From Cupriavidus pampae (GTDB taxonomy: Bacteria > Pseudomonadota > Gammaproteobacteria > Burkholderiales > Burkholderiaceae): a DNA stretch of 64,000 bases. Shown here one piece after another: positions 37,098 to 46,291 of this stretch. Below the pieces are notes generated by a model that worked only from the letters and a program-made list of their open reading frames with translations, was not told where the DNA came from and searched no databases. Position 1 is the stretch's first letter, and each line of letters begins with the position of its first letter. Position numbers and translations under genes: made by a program. The DNA lies in the NCBI RefSeq assembly GCF_914271485.1, contig NZ_CAJZAG010000001.1, positions 620,001 to 684,000 on the forward strand, given 5' to 3'.

Positions 37098-39116
37098 ATG
37101 GCAACCGGCAAAGGTGCGGCAGCTTCCACACAGGAAGGCAAGTCCCAACCGTTTCAGTTCGTGCCGGGGCCATTCGATCCAGCCGCCTGGCTGGAGTGGT
37201 CCCGTCAATGGGCACCCGATTTGACCGGCGGCACGCCGGGCGGGATGGCCGGGGCATTCCCCGGTGGTGCTTTCCCTAATGCTTTCCCCAACGCGTTCAC
37301 CAATGCGTTCCCGAATGCGTTTCCTAACGCGTTCGCCAATGCATCGTTTCCGAACGGACAGTTTCCCGGTGGCGACGGTTTTCCCGGTGGTGAAGCGGTC
37401 GTACGCATGTTCCAGAACGCGTTCGCTGGCGCCAATCAGGCGGTAAAGATCGCGCCGACCCAGCTCGCGCATATCCAGCAGCGCTATTTTCAGGACTTCA
37501 CGCAGCTCTGCCGCGAGGCCGCCACGGCGCAGGCCAGCGCCGCCGCGCAGGCCGGCAACGGCGGTATGGGTGGCATGGGTGGGCTCGGCAATTTCGGTAA
37601 TGGCGGCAACGGTAGCACCAGTCCGCAGGCGCCGCTCAACGACCGGCGTTTTGCCAGCGACGCGTGGCGCAACAATGCGCCGTACCACTATGCCGCTGCG
37701 TTCTATCTGCTGACGGCGCGCACCATGACCGAGCTGGCCGACGCCGTCGAGGCCGATAGCAAGACGCGTCAGCGCATCCGCTTCGCGGTCTCGCAATGGG
37801 TCGATGCGATGTCGCCGGCCAACTTCCTGGCGACCAATCCCGATGCACAGCAGCGCCTGATCGAATCGGGTGGCGAGTCGCTGCGCGCGGGCGTCAAGAA
37901 CATGCTCGATGACCTGACGCGCGGCAAGATCTCGCAGACCGACGAGACCGCATTCGAGGTAGGCCGCAATGTGGCGGTCAGCGAAGGCGCGGTGGTCTAC
38001 GAGAACGAGTACTTTCAGCTGCTCCAGTACAAGCCGCTGACCGACAAGGTCCATGCGCGCGCGCTGCTGCTGGTGCCGCCGTGCATCAACAAGTTCTACA
38101 TCCTCGATCTGCAACCCGAGAGTTCGCTCGTGCGCCATGCGGTGGAGCAGGGCCACACGGTGTTCCTCGTGTCGTGGCGCAATCCCGATGCGACGATGGC
38201 CGAGCGCACGTGGGACGACTACATCGAGCATGCCGCGATCCGGGCCATCGAGGTGGCGCGCGATATCAGCGGGCAGGACCGCATCAACGTGCTGGGCTTC
38301 TGCGTGGGCGGCACGATCGTGGCCACCGCGCTGTCGGTGCTGGCCGCGCGTGGCGAGCGTCCGGCCGCGAGCCTGACGCTGCTGACCACGCTGCTCGACT
38401 TCAGCGACACCGGCATTCTCGACGTGTTTGTCGACGAGCCCCATGTGCAACTGCGCGAAGCCACCATCGGCGGCGCCGCCGGCGCGCCTTGCGCGCTGCT
38501 GCGCGGCGTGGAGCTGGCCAACACGTTCTCGTTCCTGCGGCCGAACGATCTGGTCTGGAACTACGTGGTCGACAACTACCTGAAGGGCAAGACCCCGGTG
38601 CCGTTCGACCTGCTGTTCTGGAACGGCGACGCGACCAATCTGCCGGGTCCCTGGTACTGCTGGTATCTGCGTCATACGTATCTGCAGAACGAGTTGAAGA
38701 CGCCGGGCAAACTGACGGTCTGCAACGCGCCGATCGATCTGGGCGCGATCGATGTGCCGACCTACATCTACGGCTCGCGCGAGGACCATATCGTGCCGTG
38801 GACCTCGGCCTACGCGTCGACAGCCCTGCTCGAGAACAAGCTGCGCTTCGTGCTGGGCGCGTCGGGCCATATCGCCGGCGTGATCAACCCTCCGGTCAAG
38901 AAGAAGCGCAGCCACTGGACCAACGATTCGCTGTCGGGCTCGGCGCAGGAATGGCTGGCTGGCGCGAAGGAACATGCCGGCAGCTGGTGGCCGGACTGGG
39001 ACAACTGGCTTGGCAAGCATGCCGGGCCGAAGCGCGCGGCACCCACCGCGTACGGCAATGCGCATTACAAGCCCATCGAGGCCGCGCCGGGTCGTTACGT
39101 GAAAGCACGCGCCTGA
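37098..39116 (+). CDS. phaC: class I polyhydroxyalkanoate synthase PhaC (enlarged)
   Basis: 672-residue PHA synthase polymerising 3-hydroxybutyryl-CoA. It begins MATGKGAAASTQEGKSQPF, like H16 PhaC (589 residues). The catalytic Cys is in GFCVGG at residue 402; the equivalents of H16 Asp480 and His508 are about 563 and 591, with NPPVKKKRSHWTND near the end. The whole 83-residue excess lies before the Cys: an AFPN repeat plus Gly/Phe segment (about residues 50-110), and a Gly/Met-rich stretch (GNGGMGGMGGLGNFGNGG, about residues 154-172) before RRFASDAWR. Start ATG 37098 is preceded by CAGAGAGACGATTACATC, as in H16. phaA follows 76 bp later. Confidence 0.96.
   Translation: MATGKGAAASTQEGKSQPFQFVPGPFDPAAWLEWSRQWAPDLTGGTPGGMAGAFPGGAFPNAFPNAFTNAFPNAFPNAFANASFPNGQFPGGDGFPGGEAVVRMFQNAFAGANQAVKIAPTQLAHIQQRYFQDFTQLCREAATAQASAAAQAGNGGMGGMGGLGNFGNGGNGSTSPQAPLNDRRFASDAWRNNAPYHYAAAFYLLTARTMTELADAVEADSKTRQRIRFAVSQWVDAMSPANFLATNPDAQQRLIESGGESLRAGVKNMLDDLTRGKISQTDETAFEVGRNVAVSEGAVVYENEYFQLLQYKPLTDKVHARALLLVPPCINKFYILDLQPESSLVRHAVEQGHTVFLVSWRNPDATMAERTWDDYIEHAAIRAIEVARDISGQDRINVLGFCVGGTIVATALSVLAARGERPAASLTLLTTLLDFSDTGILDVFVDEPHVQLREATIGGAAGAPCALLRGVELANTFSFLRPNDLVWNYVVDNYLKGKTPVPFDLLFWNGDATNLPGPWYCWYLRHTYLQNELKTPGKLTVCNAPIDLGAIDVPTYIYGSREDHIVPWTSAYASTALLENKLRFVLGASGHIAGVINPPVKKKRSHWTNDSLSGSAQEWLAGAKEHAGSWWPDWDNWLGKHAGPKRAAPTAYGNAHYKPIEAAPGRYVKARA
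37269..37340 (+). repeat. 12-bp repeat array encoding AFPN units in phaC
   Basis: Six consecutive 12-bp units of the form GCN-TTY-NCN-AAY encode AFPN AFPN AFTN AFPN AFPN AFAN. Units differ mainly at third positions (CCT-AAT, CCC-AAC, CCG-AAT, CCT-AAC). A degenerate ASFPN follows. Protein residues about 58-81. Confidence 0.9.
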
Positions 39117-39192
39117 CACACTCGGGTGCTGCGGATGGCCGCGGCACCCACCTTACGAAACCAATTTGCACCCCTAATCGAGAGGATTTCAA

Positions 39193-40371
39193 ATGACCGA
39201 TATCGTCATCGTCTCCGCTGCACGTACCGGCGTGGGCAAGTTTGGCGGCTCGCTGGCCAAGATTCCGGCGCCCGAGCTCGGCGCGATTGTCATCAAGGCC
39301 GCGCTGGAACGCGCGGGCGTCAAGCCCGACCAAGTCAGCGAAGTCATCATGGGCCAGGTGCTGACGGCGGGCTCGGGGCAGAACCCCGCGCGCCAGGCGT
39401 CGCGCAAGGCTGGCCTGCCGGACATGGTCCCGGCCATGACCATCAACAAGGTATGCGGCTCGGGCCTGAAGGCCGTGATGCTGGCCGCCAACGTGATCAT
39501 CTCCGGCGATGCCGAGATCGTGGTGGCCGGGGGCATGGAGAATATGAGCGCCGCCCCGCACGTGCTGCCGGGTTCGCGCGACGGCTTCCGCATGGGCGAC
39601 GTCAAACTCATCGACTCGATGATCGTGGACGGCCTGTGGGACGTCTACAACCAGTACCACATGGGCATCACGGCCGAGAACGTGGCCAAGGAATACGGCA
39701 TTACGCGCGAGGCGCAGGACGAGTTCGCGGTGGGTTCGCAGAACAAGGCCGAGGCCGCGCAGAAGGCGGGCCGCTTCGACGAGGAAATCGTTCCGGTACT
39801 GATTCCGCAGCGCAAGGGCGATCCGATTGCATTCAAGACCGACGAGTTCGTGCGTCAGGGCGCTACGCTGGACAGCATCTCCGGTCTGAAGCCGGCGTTC
39901 GACAAGGCCGGTACGGTGACCGCCGCGAATGCGTCGGGGCTCAATGACGGCGCCGCCGCGGTAGTTGTGATGTCGGCTGCCAAGGCCAAGGAACTGGGCC
40001 TGACGCCGCTGGCGACGATCAAGGCGTACGCGAACGCCGGTGTGGATCCGGCCGTGATGGGCATCGGCCCGGTGCCGGCCTCCAGGCGTTGCCTGTCGCG
40101 TGCGGGCTGGAGCGTGGAAGATCTGGACCTGATGGAGATCAACGAGGCGTTTGCCGCGCAGGCGCTGGCCGTGCATCAGCAGATGGGCTGGGACACGTCG
40201 AAGATCAACGTCAACGGTGGTGCGATTGCAATCGGTCACCCGATCGGCGCGTCGGGCTGCCGGATTCTGGTGACGCTGCTGCACGAGATGAAGCGCCGCG
40301 ATGCGAAGAAGGGCCTCGCGTCGCTGTGCATCGGCGGCGGCATGGGCGTGGCGCTGGCCCTGGAGCGGTAA
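39193..40371 (+). CDS. phaA: acetyl-CoA acetyltransferase PhaA
   Basis: 392-residue biosynthetic beta-ketothiolase joining two acetyl-CoA into acetoacetyl-CoA for PHB synthesis. The acyl-accepting Cys is residue 88 (INKVCGSG), the catalytic His 349 (GHPIGASG) and the base Cys 379 (CIGGGMG). The sequence is close to H16 PhaA except for scattered changes, for example [13 protein letters not shown] where H16, as I recall it, has PASKRALSRAEW. GAGAGG precedes ATG 39193. It lies between phaC (76 bp) and phaB (115 bp), as in H16. Confidence 0.97.
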   Translation: MTDIVIVSAARTGVGKFGGSLAKIPAPELGAIVIKAALERAGVKPDQVSEVIMGQVLTAGSGQNPARQASRKAGLPDMVPAMTINKVCGSGLKAVMLAANVIISGDAEIVVAGGMENMSAAPHVLPGSRDGFRMGDVKLIDSMIVDGLWDVYNQYHMGITAENVAKEYGITREAQDEFAVGSQNKAEAAQKAGRFDEEIVPVLIPQRKGDPIAFKTDEFVRQGATLDSISGLKPAFDKAGTVTAANASGLNDGAAAVVVMSAAKAKELGLTPLATIKAYANAGVDPAVMGIGPVPASRRCLSRAGWSVEDLDLMEINEAFAAQALAVHQQMGWDTSKINVNGGAIAIGHPIGASGCRILVTLLHEMKRRDAKKGLASLCIGGGMGVALALER

Positions 40372-40377
40372 AAAAGC

Positions 40378-40412
40378 CGGAGAGGGGCATGGCCCGCGTG
40401 GGGGTGAGGACG
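40378..40412. repeat. partial GAGAGGGG-type repeat, copy c
   Basis: CCGGAGAGGGGCATGGCCCGCGTGGGGGTGAGGACG in the phaA-phaB gap; only the right half resembles the other copies. Confidence 0.4.
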
Positions 40413-40486
40413 AGAACATCCGCGCGGGCATCGATAACAGGCAACTAACGATCAATGATCGACAATAAAGCCAACTAGGAGCGAAT

Positions 40487-41227
40487 ATGACTCAGCGCAT
40501 TGCATATGTGACCGGCGGCATGGGCGGCATCGGGACCGCGATTTGCCAGCGTCTGGCACGGGATGGCTACAAGGTGGTGGCCGGTTGCGGCCCGAATTCG
40601 CCGCGCCGCGAGCGTTGGCTCGAGCAGCAGCGCGCGCTCGGTTTCGAGTTCGTGGCCTCCGAAGGCAACGTCGCCGACTGGGACTCGACCAAGGCTGCAT
40701 TCGACAAGGTGAAGGCGGAGGTCGGCGAGGTGGACGTGCTGATCAACAATGCCGGCATCACGCGCGATGTGGTGTTCCGCAAGATGACGCGAGCCGACTG
40801 GGACGCGGTGATCGACACCAACCTGACGTCGCTGTTCAACGTGACCAAGCAGGTCATCGACGGCATGGCGGACCGTGGCTTTGGCCGCATCGTCAATATC
40901 TCGTCGGTGAACGGGCAGAAGGGGCAGTTCGGTCAGACCAACTACTCCACCGCGAAGGCCGGTCTGCACGGCTTTACGATGGCGCTGGCGCAGGAAATGG
41001 CCACCAAGGGCGTGACCGTGAACACGGTGTCGCCGGGCTATATCGCCACGGACATGGTCAAGTCGATCCGCCAGGACGTGCTCGACAAGATCGTCGCGAC
41101 GATTCCGGTCAAGCGTCTGGGTCTGCCTGAGGAAATCGCGTCGATCTGCGCGTGGCTGTCGTCGGAAGAGTCGGGCTTCTCGACCGGCGCGGACTTCTCG
41201 CTCAACGGCGGTCTGCACATGGGCTGA
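40487..41227 (+). CDS. phaB: acetoacetyl-CoA reductase PhaB
   Basis: 246-residue NADPH-dependent SDR reducing acetoacetyl-CoA to (R)-3-hydroxybutyryl-CoA. The Rossmann motif is TGGMGGIGTAICQRL; the catalytic residues are Ser in NISSVNGQKGQFGQ and Tyr-Lys in NYSTAKAG; VSPGYIATDMV is near the C-terminus. AGGAGCGAAT precedes the ATG. It is the third gene of the phaCAB operon and is followed by a strong terminator. Confidence 0.97.
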   Translation: MTQRIAYVTGGMGGIGTAICQRLARDGYKVVAGCGPNSPRRERWLEQQRALGFEFVASEGNVADWDSTKAAFDKVKAEVGEVDVLINNAGITRDVVFRKMTRADWDAVIDTNLTSLFNVTKQVIDGMADRGFGRIVNISSVNGQKGQFGQTNYSTAKAGLHGFTMALAQEMATKGVTVNTVSPGYIATDMVKSIRQDVLDKIVATIPVKRLGLPEEIASICAWLSSEESGFSTGADFSLNGGLHMG

Positions 41228-41546
41228 TTGCGGCGGCGCAGCCAGCGCGGTGCACAAGCATCGCGCCAAACGCCAACGCCAAAGCGGCTCGTCGCATTGT
41301 CGACGAGCCGCTGTTTTTATTGGGCGACAGGTCTTTCCGAGCATGCCCTACCAATGGGTATGCTGCGGGTTTTCCTTAACCGTGCCCGCTTTTCATAGTG
41401 CTTCCTTGAGCATAGAATCAGGGCAACGGCGCAGTGGACGCCGATTGCGCACTGCACTTCTTGCATTGCAGCACGAGGTGTCGCGACGGGCAGCAGCGAT
41501 GGTCCGGCCCCTGCCGGCATCAGCGACGACAAAGGATAGAGTACCG
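41228..41546 (+). other. phaB-phaR gap with terminator and phaR leader, no gene
   Basis: 319 bp without a convincing gene. After the terminator it holds a possible phaR -10 (TAGAAT near 41413) and a TGC-rich segment at 41445-41473 (TTGC, TGCA and TTGCATTGCAGCA) that could be the PhaR autoregulatory site. Confidence 0.5.
41283..41318 (+). terminator. terminator of the phaCAB operon
   Basis: Perfect 12-bp stem AGCGGCTCGTCG (41283-41294) and CGACGAGCCGCT (41301-41312) with a 6-base loop, followed by GTTTTT. It is 55 bases after the phaB stop. Confidence 0.92.
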
Positions 41547-42104
41547 ATGGCCACGACAAAGAAGGGCGCAGAGCGACTGATCAAGAAGTATCCCAATCGC
41601 AGGCTCTACGATACGCAGACCAGTACCTACATCACGCTTGCGGACGTCAAGCAACTGGTCATGGACACGGAAGAGTTCAAGGTGGTGGACGCCAAGTCCG
41701 GCGAAGAACTCACGCGCAGCATCCTGCTGCAGATCATTCTCGAAGAAGAGACCGGCGGCGTGCCGATGTTCTCGAGCTCGATGCTCTCGCAGATCATCCG
41801 CTTCTACGGGCACGCGATGCAGGGCATGATGGGCACGTACCTGGAGAAGAACATCCAGGCGTTCATCGACATCCAGGGCAAGCTCGCAGAGAACTCGAAG
41901 GGCCTGTACTCGGGCGAACCGTTCAGCCCCGACATGTGGTCGCAGTTCATGAATATGCAGGGCCCGATGATGCAGGGCATGATGAGCAACTACATCGAGC
42001 AGAGCAAGAACCTGTTCGTGCAGATGCAGGAACAGATGCAGAGCCAGGCCAAGAACATGTTCGGCACGTTCCCGTTCAACCAGCAAGACCCCAACAAGAA
42101 GTAA
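41547..42104 (+). CDS. phaR: PHA synthesis repressor PhaR
   Basis: 185-residue regulator that binds PHB granules and DNA, repressing phasin and its own gene until granules titrate it away. Family signature GAERLIKKYPNRRLYDTQTSTYITLADVKQLV (N-terminal DNA-binding PHB_acc_N), then EELTRSILLQIILEEE and MFSSSMLSQIIRFYGHAMQ (PHB_acc domain), and a Met/Gln-rich C-terminus MQEQMQSQAKNMFGTFPFNQQDPNKK that suits granule binding. ATG 41547 is preceded by AAAGGA. The open frame to 41250 is not family-like. Confidence 0.96.
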   Translation: MATTKKGAERLIKKYPNRRLYDTQTSTYITLADVKQLVMDTEEFKVVDAKSGEELTRSILLQIILEEETGGVPMFSSSMLSQIIRFYGHAMQGMMGTYLEKNIQAFIDIQGKLAENSKGLYSGEPFSPDMWSQFMNMQGPMMQGMMSNYIEQSKNLFVQMQEQMQSQAKNMFGTFPFNQQDPNKK

Positions 42105-42284
42105 ATCCCTCCTCGACGCCGAGCAGCCAGGCAGACCAACGCGCTGCCCGGTTGCTCGCGATCAAATTCCGGCTTGCACACCTTCGTTACGATCTGTCGT
42201 TTCGATCATTGACGTTGTTGAAACGGTACTCGCATGGATATCTGCTCCCCTACAAAAGCTTTGCCGCACACGCCTCCGCTGGTG

Positions 42285-42374
42285 CGCAAACCGGGGTAAC
42301 ATCGCGGTCTTTCAAGGCAACGGCGCCCGATCGGCTCGCCGGAAGCCCATAGCCAAGCCAGTGCGGTGCGGCAA
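42285..42374 (+). repeat. leader duplication, copy A (before dus)
   Basis: Block of 45 bases (from CGCAAACCGG) with 2 mismatches to copy B, including GGTAACATCGCGGTCTTTCAAGG, then an identical 18-base block GCCGGAAGCCCATAGCCA further on. Copy B lies before rimO at 43371-43466. Copy A lies directly before the dus start. Confidence 0.85.
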
Positions 42375-42392
42375 CTTGGACGCCGTTCTCGC

Positions 42393-43337
42393 ATGAGCCA
42401 GCTGTATCTTGCACCGATGGAAGGGCTCGCAGACTACGTGCTGCGTGACGTGTTGACGCGCACAGGCGGATTCGACGGGTGCGTGTCGGAATTCGTCCGG
42501 GTGACGGGTTCGGTTCTTCCCAACCGGGTCTACGAGAGAGACACGCCCGAAATCCTCGACGGAGGCCGCACCCCCAGCGGCACGCCGATGGTGATTCAGT
42601 TGCTCGGCAGTGACCCTGAATGGATGGCGGCGAATGCGGCCCGGGCGGCCAGTCTGTCGCCGCATGGCATCGATCTGAACTTCGGTTGCCCCGCGAAAGT
42701 TGTCAACCGGCACGGTGGCGGCGCCATGCTGCTGGCGGATCCTGAACAGCTCAATCGAATCGTGTCGTCCGTTCGCGCGGCCGTGCCGGCTGGCATCGTT
42801 GTGACCGCAAAAATGCGGCTTGGCGTGTCCGACACCTCGCTCGCCATCGACTGTGCGACGGCGCTGGCGGAAGGCGGCGCGGCGCACCTGGTCGTACATG
42901 CCAGAACCCGTGACCATGGTTACCGGCCGCCGGCCCACTGGGAGTGGATTGCGCGGATCGACGACGCGGTGGATGTACCGGTCATCGCCAATGGCGAAGT
43001 CTGGGCAGTGGCGGACTGGCAGCGGTGCAGGGCGGTGAGCGGGTGCGCGGACGTGATGATCGGGCGTGGCGCCGTTTCGGACCCGTTCCTGGCCTTGCGT
43101 ATCCGTGGGCTGATGGATCAGGCGCCTTCCGCCGAGGAGTGGCCGGCCGTGCTGGGATTACTCGACGACTACCTGAGGAAGCTGCAAGTCCGAGTGGGGG
43201 CTCGCCACGAGCACGGACGCGTCAAACTGTGGCTCAGCTATCTCAAGCGGACCTGGCCGGAAGCCGCCGAGCTGCACACCGCGATTCGGTACCTCCATGA
43301 TTCGCGCGAAATTTTGGAAGTGATCGGGCGCGCTTGA
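42393..43337 (+). CDS. tRNA-dihydrouridine synthase, DusC-like
   Basis: 314-residue flavin enzyme that reduces uridine in tRNA. Dus motifs: [32 protein letters not shown] (N-terminal, Dus-type YLAPME), [20 protein letters not shown] with the catalytic Cys, [30 protein letters not shown] and [12 protein letters not shown]. The N-terminal [12 protein letters not shown] and length fit DusC more than DusA or DusB, but subclass is uncertain. ATG 42393 is used. It sits between phaR and rimO, bracketed by a duplicated leader sequence. I recall no such gene at this locus in H16. Confidence 0.9.
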   Translation: MSQLYLAPMEGLADYVLRDVLTRTGGFDGCVSEFVRVTGSVLPNRVYERDTPEILDGGRTPSGTPMVIQLLGSDPEWMAANAARAASLSPHGIDLNFGCPAKVVNRHGGGAMLLADPEQLNRIVSSVRAAVPAGIVVTAKMRLGVSDTSLAIDCATALAEGGAAHLVVHARTRDHGYRPPAHWEWIARIDDAVDVPVIANGEVWAVADWQRCRAVSGCADVMIGRGAVSDPFLALRIRGLMDQAPSAEEWPAVLGLLDDYLRKLQVRVGARHEHGRVKLWLSYLKRTWPEAAELHTAIRYLHDSREILEVIGRA

Positions 43338-43370
43338 CGTGCCTCTGGCCACATGGCTGGGCAAGGACAC

Positions 43371-43466
43371 CGCAAACCGGGGTAAAATCGCGGTCTTTCA
43401 AGGCGACGGCGCCCGGCACGAGCTTGCCACTGCTGCCGGAAGCCCATAGCCAGTGCGGCACGCCAC
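43371..43466 (+). repeat. leader duplication, copy B (before rimO)
   Basis: Near-identical to copy A (42285-42374): CGCAAACCGGGGTAA, ATCGCGGTCTTTCAAGG, ACGGCGCCCG, and later GCCGGAAGCCCATAGCCA. It contains the possible -10 TAAAAT at 43383-43388 and lies 60 bases upstream of the rimO start. Confidence 0.85.
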
Positions 43467-43525
43467 CGGGGACGGTCGGACGTGCCCCGACTCCCGAATC
43501 CCCAAAAAGCAGAGCGCGGTGCCCC

Positions 43526-44899
43526 ATGTCGTCTGAAACCAATCTGTCCAATCCTGTGCCGAAAGTCGGCTTCGTTTCACTTGGCTGTCCGAAGGCCCTT
43601 GTGGACTCGGAGCAGATCATTACGCAATTGCGTGCCGAGGGGTACGCGATCAGCGGGACCTACGACGGGGCCGATCTCGTAGTGGTCAACACCTGCGGCT
43701 TTATCGACGAGGCCGTGCAGGAAAGCCTGGACGCCATTGGCGAGGCGCTGACCGAGAATGGCAAGGTCATCGTCACGGGTTGCCTGGGCGCCAAGAAGGA
43801 TGCCGCGGGCCACGACATCGTGTCGTCGGTGCACCCGAAGGTGCTGGCCGTGACCGGCCCGCATGCGCTGGGTGAGGTCATGCAGGCCGTGCACACGCAC
43901 CTGCCCAAGCCGCATGATCCGTTCACCGACCTCGTGCCTGCAGCTGGCATCAAGCTGACGCCGAAGCATTACGCCTACCTGAAGATTTCCGAAGGCTGCA
44001 ATCACCGCTGCTCGTTCTGCATCATCCCGTCGATGCGCGGCGACCTCGTCTCGCGCCCGGTGGCCGAGGTGATGCTCGAAGCCGAGAACCTGTTCAAGGC
44101 CGGCGTGAAGGAACTGCTGGTGATCTCGCAGGACACCAGCGCGTACGGCGTGGACGTGAAGTACCGCACCGGCTTCTGGAACGGCCGTCCGCTCAAGACG
44201 CGCATGACTGAACTGGTGGCAGCGCTCGGCGAGCTGGCCGCGCAGTACGGCGCGTGGGTGCGCCTGCATTACGTCTATCCGTACCCGCACGTGGACGAGA
44301 TCATTCCGCTGATGTCGCAGGGCCACGTGCTGCCGTACCTCGATGTGCCGCTGCAGCACGCGCATCCGGACGTGCTCAAGCGCATGAAGCGTCCGGCCAA
44401 TGCCGAGAAGACGATGGACCGCATTCGCGCGTGGCGCGAGATCTGTCCGGAACTGACCATTCGCAGCACCTTCATCGCCGGCTTCCCGGGCGAGACCGAG
44501 GCTGAATTCCAGACGCTGCTCGACTTTATCGCCGAAGCGGAGCTCGACCGCGTGGGCTGCTTTGCGTACTCGCCGGTGGATGGCGCCACCGCCAACGATC
44601 TGCCGGGCGCGCTGCCCGACGAGGTGCGCGAGGAACGCCGCGCACGCTTTATGGAAGTCGCCGAAGAGGTCTCGGCACGCCGCCTGCAGCGCAAGGTTGG
44701 CCAGACGCTGCGCGTGCTGGTGGACGAGCTCAATCAGGATGGTGGCATCGGCCGCTCGTCGGCGGATGCGCCCGAGATCGATGGTCTGGTGTATATCGCG
44801 CCGGCTACCAAGACCTCGCAGCGCTATCGCGCGGGCGAATTCGTGCAGGTGAAGATCACTGGCGCCGACGGCCACGATCTCTGGGGCGAGATCGCCTGA
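43526..44899 (+). CDS. rimO: ribosomal protein uS12 methylthiotransferase RimO
   Basis: 457-residue radical SAM enzyme adding a methylthio group to Asp of ribosomal protein S12. Domains: N-terminal UPF0004 ([18 protein letters not shown], with cluster Cys also in [12 protein letters not shown] and [12 protein letters not shown]), radical SAM core with [19 protein letters not shown] (CxxxCxxC), and C-terminal TRAM domain. The family name fits the [13 protein letters not shown] start better than MiaB. ATG 43526 is chosen; the frame to 43334 enters the duplicated leader. It is downstream of dus by 188 bp. Confidence 0.95.
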   Translation: MSSETNLSNPVPKVGFVSLGCPKALVDSEQIITQLRAEGYAISGTYDGADLVVVNTCGFIDEAVQESLDAIGEALTENGKVIVTGCLGAKKDAAGHDIVSSVHPKVLAVTGPHALGEVMQAVHTHLPKPHDPFTDLVPAAGIKLTPKHYAYLKISEGCNHRCSFCIIPSMRGDLVSRPVAEVMLEAENLFKAGVKELLVISQDTSAYGVDVKYRTGFWNGRPLKTRMTELVAALGELAAQYGAWVRLHYVYPYPHVDEIIPLMSQGHVLPYLDVPLQHAHPDVLKRMKRPANAEKTMDRIRAWREICPELTIRSTFIAGFPGETEAEFQTLLDFIAEAELDRVGCFAYSPVDGATANDLPGALPDEVREERRARFMEVAEEVSARRLQRKVGQTLRVLVDELNQDGGIGRSSADAPEIDGLVYIAPATKTSQRYRAGEFVQVKITGADGHDLWGEIA

Positions 44900-45025
44900 T
44901 CAGGCTTTCATTTAATCCCACGAAGTTGTAGGACGATTAGGTAAAAGTACGGTCGTTCGCTTCTCGCTGCCGGGGCCGCATCTAGCGCTATACTGTGCGC
45001 CGCAACATCAATCATGGAGACAGAC

Positions 45026-46210
45026 ATGACGCGTGAAGTGGTGGTGGTAAGCGGCGTTCGTACCGCGATCGGAACGTTCGGCGGCAGCCTGAAGGACATG
45101 GCGCCGACCGACCTGGGCGCACTGGTTGTGCGCGAGGCGCTGGCGCGCGCCAGCGTGAGCGGCGATGACGTGGGGCACGTCGTATTCGGCAACGTGATCC
45201 ATACCGAGCCGAAGGACATGTATCTGGCCCGTGTGGCCGCGGTGCAGGGCGGCGTGTCGATCCACGCCCCGGCGCTGACACTCAACCGCCTGTGCGGCTC
45301 GGGCCTGCAGGCCATTATCAGCGCGGCCCAGACCATTCTGCTCGGCGATGCCAACGTGGCCATCGGCGGCGGCGCTGAAAGCATGAGCCGCGCGCCATAT
45401 CTGGCGCCAGCCGCCCGCTGGGGCGCGCGCATGGGCGATGCCAAGCTGCTCGACATGATGCTCGGCGCGCTGCATGACCCCTTCCACAATATCCATATGG
45501 GCGTGACCGCCGAGAACGTCGCGAAGGAATACGACATCTCGCGCAGCCAGCAGGACGAGACCGCGCTCGAATCGCACCGTCGCGCTTCTGCCGCTATCCG
45601 CGCCGGTTACTTCAAGGATCAGATCGTTCCGGTCACGTTGAAGTCCCGCAAGGGCGACGTCGTGTTCGATACCGATGAGCACGTGCGCCATGACGCGACC
45701 ATCGACGATATGACCAAGCTCAAGCCGGTCTTCGCCAAGGAAAACGGCACCGTCACGGCTGGCAATGCGTCGGGCCTCAACGATGCCGCCGCTGCGGTGG
45801 TGCTGATGGAGCGCGCCGAAGCCGAGCGCCGTGGCCTGAAGCCACTCGCGCGCCTGGTGTCGTACGGCCATGCGGGCGTCGATCCCAAGACGATGGGCAT
45901 TGGTCCCGTGCCGGCAACGAAGATGGCGCTCGAACGCGCCGGACTGTCGGTGGCCGACCTCGACGTGATCGAAGCCAACGAAGCGTTCGCCGCGCAGGCC
46001 TGCGCGGTGACAAAGGCGCTGGGTCTCGATCCGGCCAAGGTCAATCCGAACGGCTCCGGGATTTCGCTGGGCCATCCGATCGGCGCCACGGGCGCGCTGA
46101 TCACGGTCAAGGCCTTGTATGAACTGCAGCGCGTCCAGGGCCGTCGTGCGCTGGTAACGATGTGCATCGGCGGCGGGCAGGGCATTGCCGCGATCTTCGA
46201 GCGCATTTGA
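45026..46210 (+). CDS. bktB: beta-ketothiolase BktB
   Basis: 394-residue thiolase. The sequence is very close to H16 BktB as I recall it (MTREVVVVSGVRTAIGTFGGSLKD). The acyl Cys is residue 90 (LNRLCGSG), the base Cys 380 (CIGGGQG) and the His 350 (GHPIGATG). BktB, unlike PhaA, accepts longer acyl-CoA and is needed for 3-hydroxyvalerate monomers. ATG 45026 has GGAGACAG just upstream; the frame opens four codons earlier at ATG 45014. It is separated from rimO by 126 bp with its own likely promoter. Confidence 0.95.
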   Translation: MTREVVVVSGVRTAIGTFGGSLKDMAPTDLGALVVREALARASVSGDDVGHVVFGNVIHTEPKDMYLARVAAVQGGVSIHAPALTLNRLCGSGLQAIISAAQTILLGDANVAIGGGAESMSRAPYLAPAARWGARMGDAKLLDMMLGALHDPFHNIHMGVTAENVAKEYDISRSQQDETALESHRRASAAIRAGYFKDQIVPVTLKSRKGDVVFDTDEHVRHDATIDDMTKLKPVFAKENGTVTAGNASGLNDAAAAVVLMERAEAERRGLKPLARLVSYGHAGVDPKTMGIGPVPATKMALERAGLSVADLDVIEANEAFAAQACAVTKALGLDPAKVNPNGSGISLGHPIGATGALITVKALYELQRVQGRRALVTMCIGGGQGIAAIFERI

Positions 46211-46291
46211 GGGTCTTGCAGCACCTGGGACGTATCTTGCGGGCATTCTGCGGGTAAACTGACGGCGCATTCCTTTCCGTCGAGGTTGACC

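Noticed and set aside
37062-39119. A 685-codon minus-strand frame opposite phaC
   Set aside because: Mirror of the phaC sequence; no independent evidence.
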